Notes: generated by a model not told the origin, from the sequence alone. A stretch of DNA of 64,000 nucleotides from Acinetobacter sp. Ac_5812 (GCF_013072695.1 NZ_LXUK01000022.1:865084-929083); one strand, 5' to 3'; positions 28,093 to 38,637 are shown, counted from the stretch's first letter. Made by a program: numbers and translations.

Positions 28093-28827
28093 ATGGTACT
28101 GAACGGTTACAATTTTTTGCTTGGTTTAACGATGTCATCGGCTTTAATCGCAAGTCAAACACATGCAGAAATAATTTTGCATGGTACTCGCGTTATTTAT
28201 CCATCTGATGCTCGTGAAGTAACTTTGCAAGTCAGTAACAATGGTTCTAAACCATCGCTTGTTCAAGCATGGATTGATGAAGGTGACGCTAAAAGTACGC
28301 CCGATCAGTCTAAAGTTCCGTTTATGATTACGCCCCCTATTTCGCGTGTTGATCCAACCAAGAGTCAATCGCTTCGTATTACGGCATTGCCAAATGCAGC
28401 CCAATTAAATCAAAAACAAGAAACAGTTTTTTGGTTGAATGTTTTGGATATTCCACCAAGACCAACAGCAAACAGTAAAGATGCTGTTCCTGATAATTTT
28501 TTACAGCTTGCGATCCGTTCACGTATCAAATTTTTCTATCGCCCAGCCAGCATTAAAACTGATGCCAATCTTGCCGGTGAAAAATTGCAATGGGCTCAAA
28601 GCGGGCAAACGTTAATTGTAAAAAATCCAACGCCGTTTCACGTCACCATGACTGCAGTGTACCAACAAAATGCAGGAAAGTCAGTTGACCTACTGCCTAA
28701 AGGTCTAATGCTCTCGCCCTTTTCAGAGGACAAAATCCAATTGAAAACTGGGAGTACTGAGAAGTTGAGCTATGTAAGCATCAACGATTACGGTGGTCGT
28801 ATCGAACATCAGATCAAGCTTCAATAA
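28093..28827 (+). CDS. Periplasmic fimbrial chaperone
   Basis: 244 residues: signal peptide ending near THA-EI, then two immunoglobulin-like domains. It has the PapD/FimC features: a subunit-binding basic pair near the N-terminus (HGTRVIYPSDAREVTL), FWLNVLDIPPRP in the G1 strand region and IKLFYRPA-type IKFFYRPASI. It guards pilin subunits and hands them to the usher. It is 79 bp after the pilin gene, in the same direction. Confidence 0.92.
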   Translation: MVLNGYNFLLGLTMSSALIASQTHAEIILHGTRVIYPSDAREVTLQVSNNGSKPSLVQAWIDEGDAKSTPDQSKVPFMITPPISRVDPTKSQSLRITALPNAAQLNQKQETVFWLNVLDIPPRPTANSKDAVPDNFLQLAIRSRIKFFYRPASIKTDANLAGEKLQWAQSGQTLIVKNPTPFHVTMTAVYQQNAGKSVDLLPKGLMLSPFSEDKIQLKTGSTEKLSYVSINDYGGRIEHQIKLQ

Positions 28828-28890
28828 CAAACAACTTTATTTTAAATCAATAAATGATTTTGTACCTATCATTGAATAGGCGAACGGATT

Positions 28891-31464
28891 ATGTCAAAGA
28901 AAAATGCAACAGCTAAATTCTTGAAGCGTCGTATATGTTATTACCTTACTTCTGGGGTAATCACGGTGACGATGCCTATGGCTGTTTATGCAGTAGAACA
29001 GACAGCAGAACAAGTCCCACCAATGGAAGCAGAATTTGACTCTGTTTTCTTAATCGGTGATGCACAAAAAGTAGATATTTCTCGTTTTAAATATGGCAAC
29101 CCCGTTTTACCTGGCGAATATAACGTTGACGTTTATATCAATGGTAACTGGTTTGGTAAAAGAAGAATGATGTTCCGTTCAACTGAACAAAATAAAAATG
29201 CCTTTACCTGTTTCACTTCAAGCTCATTACTTGAATATGGTGTAAAACAAGATGTTCTTGTGAATCGTACTGAATCTGCTGCGCCGAATGCCTGCTATAA
29301 AATCGAAGAGTGGATCGAAAACGCTTATTATGATTTTGATACTTCACGCCTGCGTGTCGATATCTCCATTCCACAAATTGTATTACAAAAAAATGCACAA
29401 GGTTATGTTGATCCGAGTATTTGGGATCGTGGTGTCAATGCTGGTTTTTTATCTTATAACGGTAGTGCCTATAAAACCTTTAACCGTTTAAATGACAATA
29501 AAGAAACTACCAATGCTTTTATGGCGATTACGGCGGGTGCCAATATTGCTGGCTGGCAGTTTCGTCATAATGGTCAATGGCAATGGCAAGACAATGTTCA
29601 AAACGAATTAGGTTTAGACACTAAAAAGAAATCGAATTACGAATCGACAAGCACCTATTTACAGCGCGCTTTTCCTCAGTATCGAGGTGTTTTAACCTTA
29701 GGTGATAGTTTTACCAATGGTGAATTATTTGATTCATTTGGTTATCGTGGCTTAGATTTCTCAAGCGATGACCGTATGCTGCCGAATAGTATGCTCGGCT
29801 ATGCACCCCGTATTCGCGGTAATGCAAAAACCAACGCTAAAGTAGAAGTTCGTCAACAAGGTCAGTTGATTTATCAAACCACGGTTGCACCGGGTAGCTT
29901 TGAAATTAATGACCTTTACCCTACTGGTTTTGGTGGTGAACTTGAAGTTTCGATTATCGAATCTAATGGTGAAATACAAAAACTCGCGGTTCCTTATGCA
30001 TCTGTCGTGCAAATGCTTCGTCCTGGTCTAAGCCGTTACTCTGTCACAGCGGGTGAATTTCGTGATCGTGATATTGATCTAACGCCTTGGGTAACACAGG
30101 GTAAATATCAACGTGGTCTTAATAACTATTTGACGGGTTATACAGGCTTCCAATTAGCTGAGGACTACAGTGCATTGCTATTAGGTGCAGCCGTAGCAAC
30201 ACCAATTGGTGCGGTATCATTTGACATTACCCAGTCTAATACTGAATTTGACAAGCAAGGTTCACAATCAGGACAAAGTTTCCGCCTCAGTTATAGCAAA
30301 CTGATTTCTCCGACCAATACCAACTTAACCTTGGCGGCCTATCGTTATTCGACTGAAAACTATTATAAGTTACGTGATGCTCTGCTCATTCGCGATCTTG
30401 AAGATAAAGGTGTAAATACCTTTGCCGTGGGTAAACAGCGCAGTGAATTTCAAATCACCTTAAACCAAGGTTTACCTGAGGGTTGGGGTAATGTTTATAT
30501 GGTTGGATCTTGGAATGATTATTGGAACCGTAATGAGACCAGCCGTCAGTATCAAATTGGTTATAGCAATAATTATCAGGGTCTGACCTACGGACTTTCT
30601 GCAACTAATCGTCAGATCGAATACGGTTCCAATAATCAAACCCGCGATACAGAATATTTAATGACCCTCTCTTTCCCAATGAACTTCAGAAAGAGCTCAG
30701 CTAACGTCAATGCAACCGTATCTGAAAACAGCCGTACAGTCGGTATGAGCGGAATGGTGAGCGATCGCTTCAACTATGGAGTATCTGTATCTCACCAAGA
30801 TAGACAGAACCCAAGCTTCAACGTTAACAGTCGCTATCGTACCAACTTTGCAACGGTGGGTAGTTCTTATAGTATTGCTGACACATATCAACAAGCGATG
30901 CTCAGTGTCAGCGGTAGCATTGTTGCACATGATAAAGGCATCCTATTTGGTCCAGAACAAGGGCAAACCATGGTCCTGGTGTATGCACCAGACGCTGCAG
31001 GTGCAAAAGTCAACAACACCGTTGGTCTCAGTGTAAATAAATCTGGTTATGCTGTGATTCCTTATGTAACACCATACCGTTTAAATGACATCACACTTGA
31101 CCCACAAGAAATGTCGACCAATGTTGAATTAGAAGAAACTAGCCAACGTATTGCTCCTTTTGCTGGTGCGATTGCTAAAGTTGATTTCTCAACCAAGAAA
31201 GGCTATGCCATCTACATCAACACCAAAACAGCAGCGGGTGAAAGCTTACCATTCGCAGCACAAGTATTTAATACTAAAGATGAATCTGTTGGTATCGTGG
31301 CGCAAGGCAGCATGGTGTATTTACGTACGCAAGAGCCAAAAGGTGATTTGTATGTAAAATGGGGCGATGAAGCCAATGAGCAGTGCCACTTCAGTTATGA
31401 TGTAACAGCACAAATTTCTAACGCTCAAGCAAGCATGATCATGACTGAGGCCGTATGCAAATGA
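28891..31464 (+). CDS. Outer-membrane fimbrial usher
   Basis: 857 residues, FimD/PapC family. It has a signal sequence, an N-terminal chaperone-binding domain starting EFDSVFLIGDAQKVDISRF, the long 24-strand barrel with a plug region (about 220-350), and a C-terminal domain with a paired cysteine (CHFSY near the end and AVCK at the terminus). It secretes and polymerises the pilus. It starts 63 bp after the chaperone stop and overlaps the adhesin gene by a few bases. Confidence 0.95.
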   Translation: MSKKNATAKFLKRRICYYLTSGVITVTMPMAVYAVEQTAEQVPPMEAEFDSVFLIGDAQKVDISRFKYGNPVLPGEYNVDVYINGNWFGKRRMMFRSTEQNKNAFTCFTSSSLLEYGVKQDVLVNRTESAAPNACYKIEEWIENAYYDFDTSRLRVDISIPQIVLQKNAQGYVDPSIWDRGVNAGFLSYNGSAYKTFNRLNDNKETTNAFMAITAGANIAGWQFRHNGQWQWQDNVQNELGLDTKKKSNYESTSTYLQRAFPQYRGVLTLGDSFTNGELFDSFGYRGLDFSSDDRMLPNSMLGYAPRIRGNAKTNAKVEVRQQGQLIYQTTVAPGSFEINDLYPTGFGGELEVSIIESNGEIQKLAVPYASVVQMLRPGLSRYSVTAGEFRDRDIDLTPWVTQGKYQRGLNNYLTGYTGFQLAEDYSALLLGAAVATPIGAVSFDITQSNTEFDKQGSQSGQSFRLSYSKLISPTNTNLTLAAYRYSTENYYKLRDALLIRDLEDKGVNTFAVGKQRSEFQITLNQGLPEGWGNVYMVGSWNDYWNRNETSRQYQIGYSNNYQGLTYGLSATNRQIEYGSNNQTRDTEYLMTLSFPMNFRKSSANVNATVSENSRTVGMSGMVSDRFNYGVSVSHQDRQNPSFNVNSRYRTNFATVGSSYSIADTYQQAMLSVSGSIVAHDKGILFGPEQGQTMVLVYAPDAAGAKVNNTVGLSVNKSGYAVIPYVTPYRLNDITLDPQEMSTNVELEETSQRIAPFAGAIAKVDFSTKKGYAIYINTKTAAGESLPFAAQVFNTKDESVGIVAQGSMVYLRTQEPKGDLYVKWGDEANEQCHFSYDVTAQISNAQASMIMTEAVCK

Positions 31465-32471
31465 AAAAATTACTCTTAAATAGTGTTTTGCTTACCGCAA
31501 GCCTTGGTATTTATAGCGAAGCCAATGCAGCTTGTCGGATCTCTAACTATGCACCTAATGATGTAAAAATGTCAGTTGGGCGAGTTGTAGTTCGCCCGAG
31601 TGATGAAGTCGGAAAAATCCTACGCAAAGCGACTTTTGCAATCACCTCTTCAGGTACAACCGCATATAATTGTGATCGATATGATCGCGTAGTTGCAGAA
31701 CTGAATCAAGGATATCCCCTAAGCCCACAGGGAAATAATATCTATTCAACCAATATCCAAGGCATTGGCATTCGGCTCTATCGTGAGGCTGAGAATAGTA
31801 GTAATTTCTCTGGATATTATCCTTATGAACGTAGCGGGATCTCTGGGACTCGATATTTAGCTTCTGGTTATTTCGTTGTTGAAATTGTTAAAACAGCGGA
31901 ACAAACGGGTTCAGGTGCCTTGGTTCCTGGTCAATACAGTAGTTATTATGTGCGTGGCTATCCTCATCAGCCTTTTTTAACCAGTACTGTACTTGCTAAT
32001 GCAATTACCATTGCATCATCTTCTTGTGAGCTGCAAGGCAATATTAATAAAGTGGTTCAACTACCTACGGTGACGAAATCAGGTTTTAGTGGTATTGGTT
32101 CGACGCAAGGCGAACAAACCTTTGACTTAAACATCTTGTGTAATGGCGGTAAAAATCCAACAGGATATGAAGAAAAGAACCAGATCAGTTTAGATTTTGA
32201 TTTTCCACAAGATGGTACCAACAACCAAGTCATGGCCAATACGGCACCAAACTCAACTAAGGCTAATGGTGTTGGCGTTCAGCTACTTTGGAAATACCAA
32301 AGTAAAAATCAAGTGATCCGCAAAGGTGACAAATTGGATGTAGGTACAGTCAACTCAAATCAAACTGTACAATACAATATTCCGCTGTCTGCTCGCTATT
32401 ATCAAACAGCAACCAATGTCACTGCGGGTACAGTCCGTGCAATGGCAACCGTAACCATTCAATACGATTAA
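31461..32471 (+). CDS. Fimbrial tip adhesin
   Basis: About 336 residues; the ATG at 31461 forms an ATGA overlap with the usher stop, and an ATG two codons earlier is also possible. The signal peptide ends at NA-ACRIS. The N-terminal half (about 25-180), rich in tyrosine and serine, is the putative lectin-like receptor domain. The C-terminal half (about 190-336) is a pilin domain with CELQGNINKVVQLPTV and the final TVTIQYD strand. This two-domain plan is typical of FimH-like tips. The receptor cannot be predicted. Confidence 0.85.
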   Translation: MKKLLLNSVLLTASLGIYSEANAACRISNYAPNDVKMSVGRVVVRPSDEVGKILRKATFAITSSGTTAYNCDRYDRVVAELNQGYPLSPQGNNIYSTNIQGIGIRLYREAENSSNFSGYYPYERSGISGTRYLASGYFVVEIVKTAEQTGSGALVPGQYSSYYVRGYPHQPFLTSTVLANAITIASSSCELQGNINKVVQLPTVTKSGFSGIGSTQGEQTFDLNILCNGGKNPTGYEEKNQISLDFDFPQDGTNNQVMANTAPNSTKANGVGVQLLWKYQSKNQVIRKGDKLDVGTVNSNQTVQYNIPLSARYYQTATNVTAGTVRAMATVTIQYD

Positions 32472-32480
32472 ACTTTTTAT

Positions 32481-32513
32481 AAGACCTCTTCCCAAACGAG
32501 AGGTCTTTTTTTT
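32481..32513 (+). terminator. Terminator of the fimbrial operon
   Basis: AAGACCTCT and AGAGGTCTT arms followed by a run of eight T. Confidence 0.88.
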
Positions 32514-32631
32514 ATAAAATTCAAAATAAAATACACCTAAACTATTAATTTTTTTTAAAATTTATTTATTAAAAAGTCGCATTTCTTATTTTTGATAATA
32601 AGCCGTGAAAAATAAACCAGAGGAACAATCA

Positions 32632-33531
32632 ATGAAAAAACTCAGCATATTGGCACTTAGCCTAGCCCTACTCGGCTGTGGTGAAAATCAGAATAGTTCG
32701 CAAAACAATACCAGTACTCAACCAACAGCTGCATCATCTACCAGCTTTAGTTTACGTAGTTCTAGCCAACCACAAACGTGCCAATATAATTTCGATGCAA
32801 CTCAGCAAGATTATGATACTTGGAACCTTCAAAATCCAGGATATACCCCCGTCACGCAATTTCCTGAAATCAATGGTCAAAAGTTCGGTTTCATCGTGAG
32901 CTCTGCACCTATAGATGAAGATGCATATGCTTACTATGTGGCTACAAGTAAAGCTCAACTTAACTCAACCAATGAAAATGGTGATTTCCCCCTCCCCAAA
33001 ACAGGAATTATCGCATTTGAAATGCAACTAAAAATTCCAACACCACCACCTACAGGTGATTCTTCTTATACCTCTTCATTTTTAATTACAGGGGTCACAA
33101 ATAACGGTTATGCAATTCGGTCAAATTTCGGCTTTCAGTCTGGTACATATGATCCAGACTTTGGAGAAAACCCACCTGATTTAAGCTACTCTCTGAGATA
33201 TCAACTTAGTGATGGTACTGGACCTACGACAGTTGACTATTACCAGAATACCAAAGTGACTACTTATACAAATAATTATCAACGCTTAGGTATCTATATT
33301 AATCAACTAACAAAACAGGTCGGATTTATCTTTAATGGCATTGATCAAGGCTATCAATCTACCTTACCTGCAGCACTTGAAAATCTTAGTTTTAACATTG
33401 ATAGTGGAGTCTCGATATATTCTAATCATTTAGATGGGCAAGAACTATCATCTGAAATGATCACTGACCGCAACGCACTGCAATTCAGCTACCCTCAAGG
33501 TACAACAGACATCTGTGGCAATGTAATTTAG
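32632..33531 (+). CDS. Lipoprotein of unknown function
   Basis: 299 residues from MKKLSILALSLALLGC; the lipobox cysteine is C16 (LLGC). An in-frame ATG-type start at 32605 lies before the AGAGGAA Shine-Dalgarno and is unlikely. After a Q/N/S-rich linker (about 17-45) comes a beta-rich globular part. It has two possible disulfide cysteines (QTCQYNF and DICGNV) at its two ends. It lies between the fimbrial operon and the miniature pilin gene but has its own promoter space and terminator. No family is recognised. Confidence 0.7.
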   Translation: MKKLSILALSLALLGCGENQNSSQNNTSTQPTAASSTSFSLRSSSQPQTCQYNFDATQQDYDTWNLQNPGYTPVTQFPEINGQKFGFIVSSAPIDEDAYAYYVATSKAQLNSTNENGDFPLPKTGIIAFEMQLKIPTPPPTGDSSYTSSFLITGVTNNGYAIRSNFGFQSGTYDPDFGENPPDLSYSLRYQLSDGTGPTTVDYYQNTKVTTYTNNYQRLGIYINQLTKQVGFIFNGIDQGYQSTLPAALENLSFNIDSGVSIYSNHLDGQELSSEMITDRNALQFSYPQGTTDICGNVI

Positions 33532-33547
33532 TCTGGATTAGTGTCAC

Positions 33548-33577
33548 AAAAGCCTAATCGTTGATTAGGCTTTTTTC
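33548..33577 (+). terminator. Terminator of the lipoprotein gene
   Basis: AAAAGCCTAATC and GATTAGGCTTTTTT arms around a short loop. Confidence 0.88.
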
Positions 33578-33890
33578 TTGCCCAAAATAGCAATCAGATA
33601 ATTTCCCCGTAACAATGATATACCTAAGTTCCATATTTGAATTTTAAAATATGTTACAGCGACCATATAATGTATACCAGACAGGTCAGGGTTTTTAAAT
33701 TCGCATTAAAACAAAAATGTGTGACACAATTAACAAATTAAAATAAACATATTAATTATCAATTTAAAAGCAAAATTTTAAATACATCACACTTTAAATA
33801 ACTATTTAATCAATATTTAATTTTAATATTGCCTTAATAATAATACTTATGTTAATTAATACTTAATACATCTTATAAAAGGCAATAAAC
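33578..33890. other. AT-rich gap before the miniature pilin-like gene
   Basis: About 310 bases, very AT-rich, no open frame that looks real. It holds the likely promoter of the gene at 33891 and nothing else visible. Confidence 0.4.
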
Positions 33891-34184
33891 ATGTATAACA
33901 ATATCTATAAATCTGCCCTACTTTTATCATTAATGGCATTTGCTTCGGTGGGTTATTCTGCAAGCACAATCCAAATGAATGGAAGTATTGTAGAGGATAC
34001 TTGCTCTCAGCAGCATAACAATAGTGACTGTCAGCAGTTGAATCAAATCAGAGATAAGATTGATTCTCAATCAATTTCCCTCAGTGACTTAAGTACTCAC
34101 ACACAAAAGAATACAACCACTGACATTAGCTTCGAACAGCTACCAGATCAAAAGAATGCTGTTATTATTGCAAGTTACTACTAG
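33891..34184 (+). CDS. Miniature pilin-like exported protein
   Basis: 97 residues with a signal peptide ending at YSA-ST. The start of the mature protein, STIQMNGSIVEDTC, is pilin-like, comparable with TITINGLVTDQTC of the major pilin here, and the end, NAVIIASYY, resembles the terminal pilin strand. The middle that would hold the immunoglobulin-like strands is only about 60 polar residues (QQHNNSDCQQLNQIRDK). It could be a relic of a deleted pilin gene or a short secreted protein. It has no chaperone or usher next to it. Confidence 0.55.
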   Translation: MYNNIYKSALLLSLMAFASVGYSASTIQMNGSIVEDTCSQQHNNSDCQQLNQIRDKIDSQSISLSDLSTHTQKNTTTDISFEQLPDQKNAVIIASYY

Positions 34185-34503
34185 TTAATAAATTAGATAT
34201 TAATATGTGAACTAATTAACATTTAAATTAATGGTTCACATTGTTCAAAATTATAAAACCCAACTAAAAAATACTCAGATTTATTTAGATTTCATTAAAA
34301 CAATATTATTTCCAACAAAAAACTCCCACTGTTTAGTTTTGATAAAATATTTTCAATAAGAAAAACTTAAAGACTATTTAATTAAAAACAGTCGATCAAA
34401 TTATTTTATTTATTCCATTGCATACATATTGACCACCTACAATATTTTCTATACTTTCATAAACGATGAAAATAAAAACACTTTAAAATAATAAGGACAA
34501 AAA
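34185..34503. other. AT-rich gap upstream of the oxidase operon
   Basis: About 320 bases with no credible gene. An AAGGAC precedes the ATG at 34504. The region presumably carries the operon promoter, but I cannot point to a consensus one. Confidence 0.4.
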
Positions 34504-37500
34504 ATGGATCACTTAAAATCAGATTCACCCAACAATACGCCATGTGTCGATTGCACAAAAGACCCTATTGAATCTCTGAAAGCCATGTTTGTGGACATGG
34601 TCCAAGCTGGAAGAATTGGTAAAGGTCAATGTCCTGCCATGCGACCAGTATTTTTGAAACCTCATGGGATCGCTGCTGCTGAGTTCATTATCCGTGATGA
34701 TTTACCCGAGAAGCTCCGTGTCGGCTTATTTTCCAATCTGGGTAAACGTTATCCTACTTGGATTCGCTTTTCATCAGATACAACCCCAACAAATACGGAT
34801 TTCAAATCTACCCTTGGTATCGGGGTCAAACTATTTGATGTTGAGGGAACCAAAATACTCGGTAACCCTGATGCGAGTACCTTTGATTTCCTGATGCAGA
34901 ATTTTGATGCTTTTTTTGTAGACACTGCAAAAGATATGTGTGAATTTACCAAAGCTGGTGTGGTCGATGGTGATTATGATCCTTATCTAAAAGCTCATCC
35001 GAAAACGTCAGAGTTATTGGATGCGATGGCAAAACCTGTTGCCAGTGTTTTAGCTTCTGCTTACTGGAGTGGTTTACCCTTTCAATTTGGTCCAAATGAA
35101 TATGTAAAATATAAATTAGAACCGGTTTTTTATCTTGACCCACCGAACCATTCGCCTAATGACCCTTCTTATTTAGCCAACGACTTAATCTCAAGATTAA
35201 AAGTCTCTGAAGCACGATTCCGTTTCATGATCCAACTCAGAACAGATCCTGAACGTATGCCATTAGACGAAGCAACTGTCGTTTGGCCAGAAGATTTAAG
35301 CCCACCTATTCACGTCGCCGACATCATCATACCCATTCAAGATATTTCAGCTCGAGGGCAAGCCGAATACGGTGAAAACTTAGCAATGAATATTTGGCGC
35401 GTCACCGCTGAACACGCCCCTGTCGGTTCGATTGCAGATGCTAGACGCGTTGTTTACGCAGCCTCAGCAGAGTTACGCCGCAATGTAAACGGTGTGCCTC
35501 TAGGTGAACCTGACACTCCTCGCCCTGTTATTTCCCCAGCAGCGTGTATGGATACCAAGATCGTTCGTGCAGCAATCCATCCTGCAATTGGGGTCGCTCG
35601 CGTAGGTGACAGTGAAAATGAGTTTTTTATCGGACCAGAGCTTGTCGATGCTCCAACAGACCTAACCCAGCAGCCCAATAGCTATCGAGATAAGACTGGT
35701 GCAATCAAAAGGCAAGCAGCTCGATTCCGTATCTATGGCTACAATGCTGCTGGTGACGTAGTCCGTGAGCTGAATCCTGACAATGCTGATATTGTCTGGA
35801 CGGTCCATGTTGCCAACCGTAAAGCTGAATGGTATCAATTTCAGTATGCACTGGACATACCAGAAGCCGTCAATGCTCCTGATAATGCGTTCACGCTACG
35901 TAATCCCAAAGTCAAACCAGCCAATCGACATAAATTAGCCATAGATCCAGGTCCACGCAGTATTTTTGGTCGTAATGTTTCGGGTGGTGCTGAACATCGT
36001 TTTGATACGGGAACTTTCCAAGCGGCAGCGGAACACGCTGTGACTGTACCTTTAGGTGAAATTCAAACAGATGAAAATGGACACTTATTATTCTTAGGTG
36101 GGCATGGTAAATCGGCATCTCCAACCCATGCCCCTGTTTATGATCCTGACCATCCGCCAAGCTTTAATAATGCTGATGATTGGTATGATGACACATCCGA
36201 TGGCCCAGTCACTGCAACAGTTTCCATAAATGGAATCGCGATACCCGTTGAATCTGCGTGGGTTGTTGTTGCTCCACCCAACTATGCGCCAGATGTCGTG
36301 AGCTGGCGAACTATGTACGATCTTATGTGCGATGTCTACGTCAATGCAGGTTGGATGGTGATGTCAGAAAAACCATCCTTTACAAAAGACATTTGGCCAC
36401 TCCTGAAACGTCTGGGCGGTTTACAGTGGGTAAATAAAGGTTTTGCAGCCTACTTTGGCAAAGGCTGCCCAATGGATTTTAATAACCCTGCACTGCTGGC
36501 TAAACTTTCATTCCAATCAAAGAATAAAAATTTAGCTGATCCATATAGTGAATTACGCCGTGCCATCTTGCATAGTTTCAGACCATCCCAACCTAGCGTA
36601 GCTGAACCAGTACAGTGGCCACATATTTGGCCTTGGATATATGGCGATGCGTTTGGAAGCTTTCCAGAAAATGGGCCTGGCAATATGCTGACGATGACGG
36701 GTTTACAAGAAGGCCTACTCCGAAACTGGGTGGACGGAAATTTTATCGATGATTGGTCTAATGAAGAAATTAAACCTCCTTCATCTTTAGATCAAGTTCC
36801 ATTACAAGATCAACCTCATACATTAGATCAGGCGGCCTTGCATTATTGTCTTGCCGATACCTTCCATCCTGGTTGTGAAATGACGTGGCCGATGCGTCAT
36901 GCCAGTATGTATAGTTCACCATTCAGAATCAGATTACGTGCATCTACAAATCCCGAACCAGACTATGGCTCAACAATGACACCAATCAAAGTTCAGCAAG
37001 TTGATGGCCCCTTATATGCTCAAGTCGCAGGCAGTATTACTCGCTGGATGGCAGTCCCATGGCAAGGAGATACTGCATTCTGCCGATCTGGGTACGATCC
37101 AGATTTCGATCCCTATCTTCCAACATTTTGGGCAGCCCGTGTTCCAAACCACGTTCTCACAGAACAAGACTATCAAAAAGTTATCAATCCTGAGCTGCCG
37201 AGAGAGGAACGTATCGCCGCCTTTAATCAACGTCACAGTTGGCTACGTGCAATCCAGAATGCAAATACTGCCGAAGTAATGAAGCGTATGATTGCTCAAT
37301 TTAATGAACTGGGTATTGTTGAAGTCCGTGCAGGTGTAAAAGACGATCCAGATATTCCTGAATATATCTATGTTGAAACACTGATTGCTGGTCAATTAAA
37401 AACGGCTGCCGAACATGCAACCAACTTATTAGAAAGTAAGGTGGAACCACTTAGCGACTTAGAAAAAGCAGGCTGGGCTAGTCATGAACAGTTATTGGCA

Positions 37501-37530
37501 TTCCGCTCGGTCCGTGTACAAAAACGCTAA
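34504..37530 (+). CDS. Catalase-like / LodA-like quinoprotein oxidase fusion
   Basis: 1008 residues with two parts. Residues 20-330 resemble the catalase-like heme family of the y4iL/SrpA type: distal His54 in KPHGIAAAEF and a candidate heme-ligand Tyr318 in ARRVVY. Residues 350-1000 are a LodA/GoxA oxidase: IVRAAIHPAIGVARVGDS at the start and HPGCEMTW at 788-795. LodA's cofactor, cysteine tryptophylquinone, is made from a Cys and a Trp; here Cys791 and Trp853 (VPWQGD) have the right motifs and a spacing of 62, near the 65 of LodA. Such oxidases deaminate amino acids and release H2O2. No signal peptide; LodA-type proteins are exported without one. The stop is followed directly by the LodB-like gene. 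Confidence 0.85.
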   Translation: MDHLKSDSPNNTPCVDCTKDPIESLKAMFVDMVQAGRIGKGQCPAMRPVFLKPHGIAAAEFIIRDDLPEKLRVGLFSNLGKRYPTWIRFSSDTTPTNTDFKSTLGIGVKLFDVEGTKILGNPDASTFDFLMQNFDAFFVDTAKDMCEFTKAGVVDGDYDPYLKAHPKTSELLDAMAKPVASVLASAYWSGLPFQFGPNEYVKYKLEPVFYLDPPNHSPNDPSYLANDLISRLKVSEARFRFMIQLRTDPERMPLDEATVVWPEDLSPPIHVADIIIPIQDISARGQAEYGENLAMNIWRVTAEHAPVGSIADARRVVYAASAELRRNVNGVPLGEPDTPRPVISPAACMDTKIVRAAIHPAIGVARVGDSENEFFIGPELVDAPTDLTQQPNSYRDKTGAIKRQAARFRIYGYNAAGDVVRELNPDNADIVWTVHVANRKAEWYQFQYALDIPEAVNAPDNAFTLRNPKVKPANRHKLAIDPGPRSIFGRNVSGGAEHRFDTGTFQAAAEHAVTVPLGEIQTDENGHLLFLGGHGKSASPTHAPVYDPDHPPSFNNADDWYDDTSDGPVTATVSINGIAIPVESAWVVVAPPNYAPDVVSWRTMYDLMCDVYVNAGWMVMSEKPSFTKDIWPLLKRLGGLQWVNKGFAAYFGKGCPMDFNNPALLAKLSFQSKNKNLADPYSELRRAILHSFRPSQPSVAEPVQWPHIWPWIYGDAFGSFPENGPGNMLTMTGLQEGLLRNWVDGNFIDDWSNEEIKPPSSLDQVPLQDQPHTLDQAALHYCLADTFHPGCEMTWPMRHASMYSSPFRIRLRASTNPEPDYGSTMTPIKVQQVDGPLYAQVAGSITRWMAVPWQGDTAFCRSGYDPDFDPYLPTFWAARVPNHVLTEQDYQKVINPELPREERIAAFNQRHSWLRAIQNANTAEVMKRMIAQFNELGIVEVRAGVKDDPDIPEYIYVETLIAGQLKTAAEHATNLLESKVEPLSDLEKAGWASHEQLLAFRSVRVQKR

Positions 37531-38637
37531 ATGGATAACTTAAATGTAGATGTCTGTATAGCAGGTTGCGGGCCAGCTGGACTTATCGCTGCAAGACAAC
37601 TTGCTTTGGCTGGGTTATCGGTGTGCACCATTGATAACCCAAGCCATAAAGTACATAAATTTGGTGAAACACTCCCCGGATCGGCAATTCGCTTATTAAC
37701 CAAACTCGGCCTTCAATCAATCGTTGAACGTTTACAAACCGAGCAACATGCCAATGGCTACTACTCACCTCGTGTCGGTGGGAATATGTCTTTTTGGGGA
37801 AGCGAGTCCCCCATCATTTCTGATGCTCTACATGATCCCTATGGGTTTGGGCTTCGGATTGATCGGCAAAAATTCGATATGCTTTTAGCGCAGCATGCTC
37901 ATGTTGAGGGAACAATACAATTTAGTGCAAATATTTTGGATTTAAAAAAAGATCGCAATATATGGAACATTCAATTGGAATGTGGCAACTCCATTACAAC
38001 AAAATGGATCGTTGATGCAACAGGCCGCAGCGCCAAAATCATCCGTCTACTCGGTATTCAGCGCCATCGTGGTGTACCATTGGTTGCGCTTTATCGAACA
38101 TTTAAACCTGAGAAAAGTATTTCACTCAGTAAAACCATCATTTCATCACATAAAAATGGGTGGTTATATGCAGGGAAAATTTCAGAACAAAAATGGGTTC
38201 TTGGTTATCACACAATTCCCAAAACTGCAGCAGCACTTCACAACTATCCTATACACTGGGATGAAATAATTAAAACCAATACGATCATACCTGAGCTTTT
38301 TGGTGAATTAGAATTTGGAAAAAATATCTGTTGTCATGATGTACGTAGTGTTTGGTTAAAACAGGGTTTGGGGGAAGGCTGGATTGCTTGCGGTGATGCA
38401 TTATTGGCATTTGATCCAATCGCAGGGCAAGGTTTGTTTAATGCAATTTATACAGCAATGAAAGCCGCAGAAACGATTGTACAATATGATCAACATAAGG
38501 ATGCTCATCAACACTATTTAGCAGAAACTCATAAAATTATTAAAATCTATGAGAATCGAAGATATTCATTATATAAGCAAGAACAAAGATGGTTGAATAG
38601 TCCATTTTGGAAAGCACATCAAATGACCATTGGCTAA
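37531..38637 (+). CDS. LodB-like FAD-dependent maturase
   Basis: 368 residues. The N-terminal FAD-binding motif is CIAGCGPAGLIAARQL (about 9-24), followed by GETLPGSAIRLLTKLG, which resembles halogenase-type flavoproteins. A second flavin motif is CGDALLAFDPIAGQGLFNAI near residues 288-307. LodB is the flavoprotein needed to form the quinone cofactor of LodA in Marinomonas. Its ATG abuts the stop codon of the fusion gene, so the two are translated as a unit. The role is inferred from family and context. Confidence 0.85.
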   Translation: MDNLNVDVCIAGCGPAGLIAARQLALAGLSVCTIDNPSHKVHKFGETLPGSAIRLLTKLGLQSIVERLQTEQHANGYYSPRVGGNMSFWGSESPIISDALHDPYGFGLRIDRQKFDMLLAQHAHVEGTIQFSANILDLKKDRNIWNIQLECGNSITTKWIVDATGRSAKIIRLLGIQRHRGVPLVALYRTFKPEKSISLSKTIISSHKNGWLYAGKISEQKWVLGYHTIPKTAAALHNYPIHWDEIIKTNTIIPELFGELEFGKNICCHDVRSVWLKQGLGEGWIACGDALLAFDPIAGQGLFNAIYTAMKAAETIVQYDQHKDAHQHYLAETHKIIKIYENRRYSLYKQEQRWLNSPFWKAHQMTIG

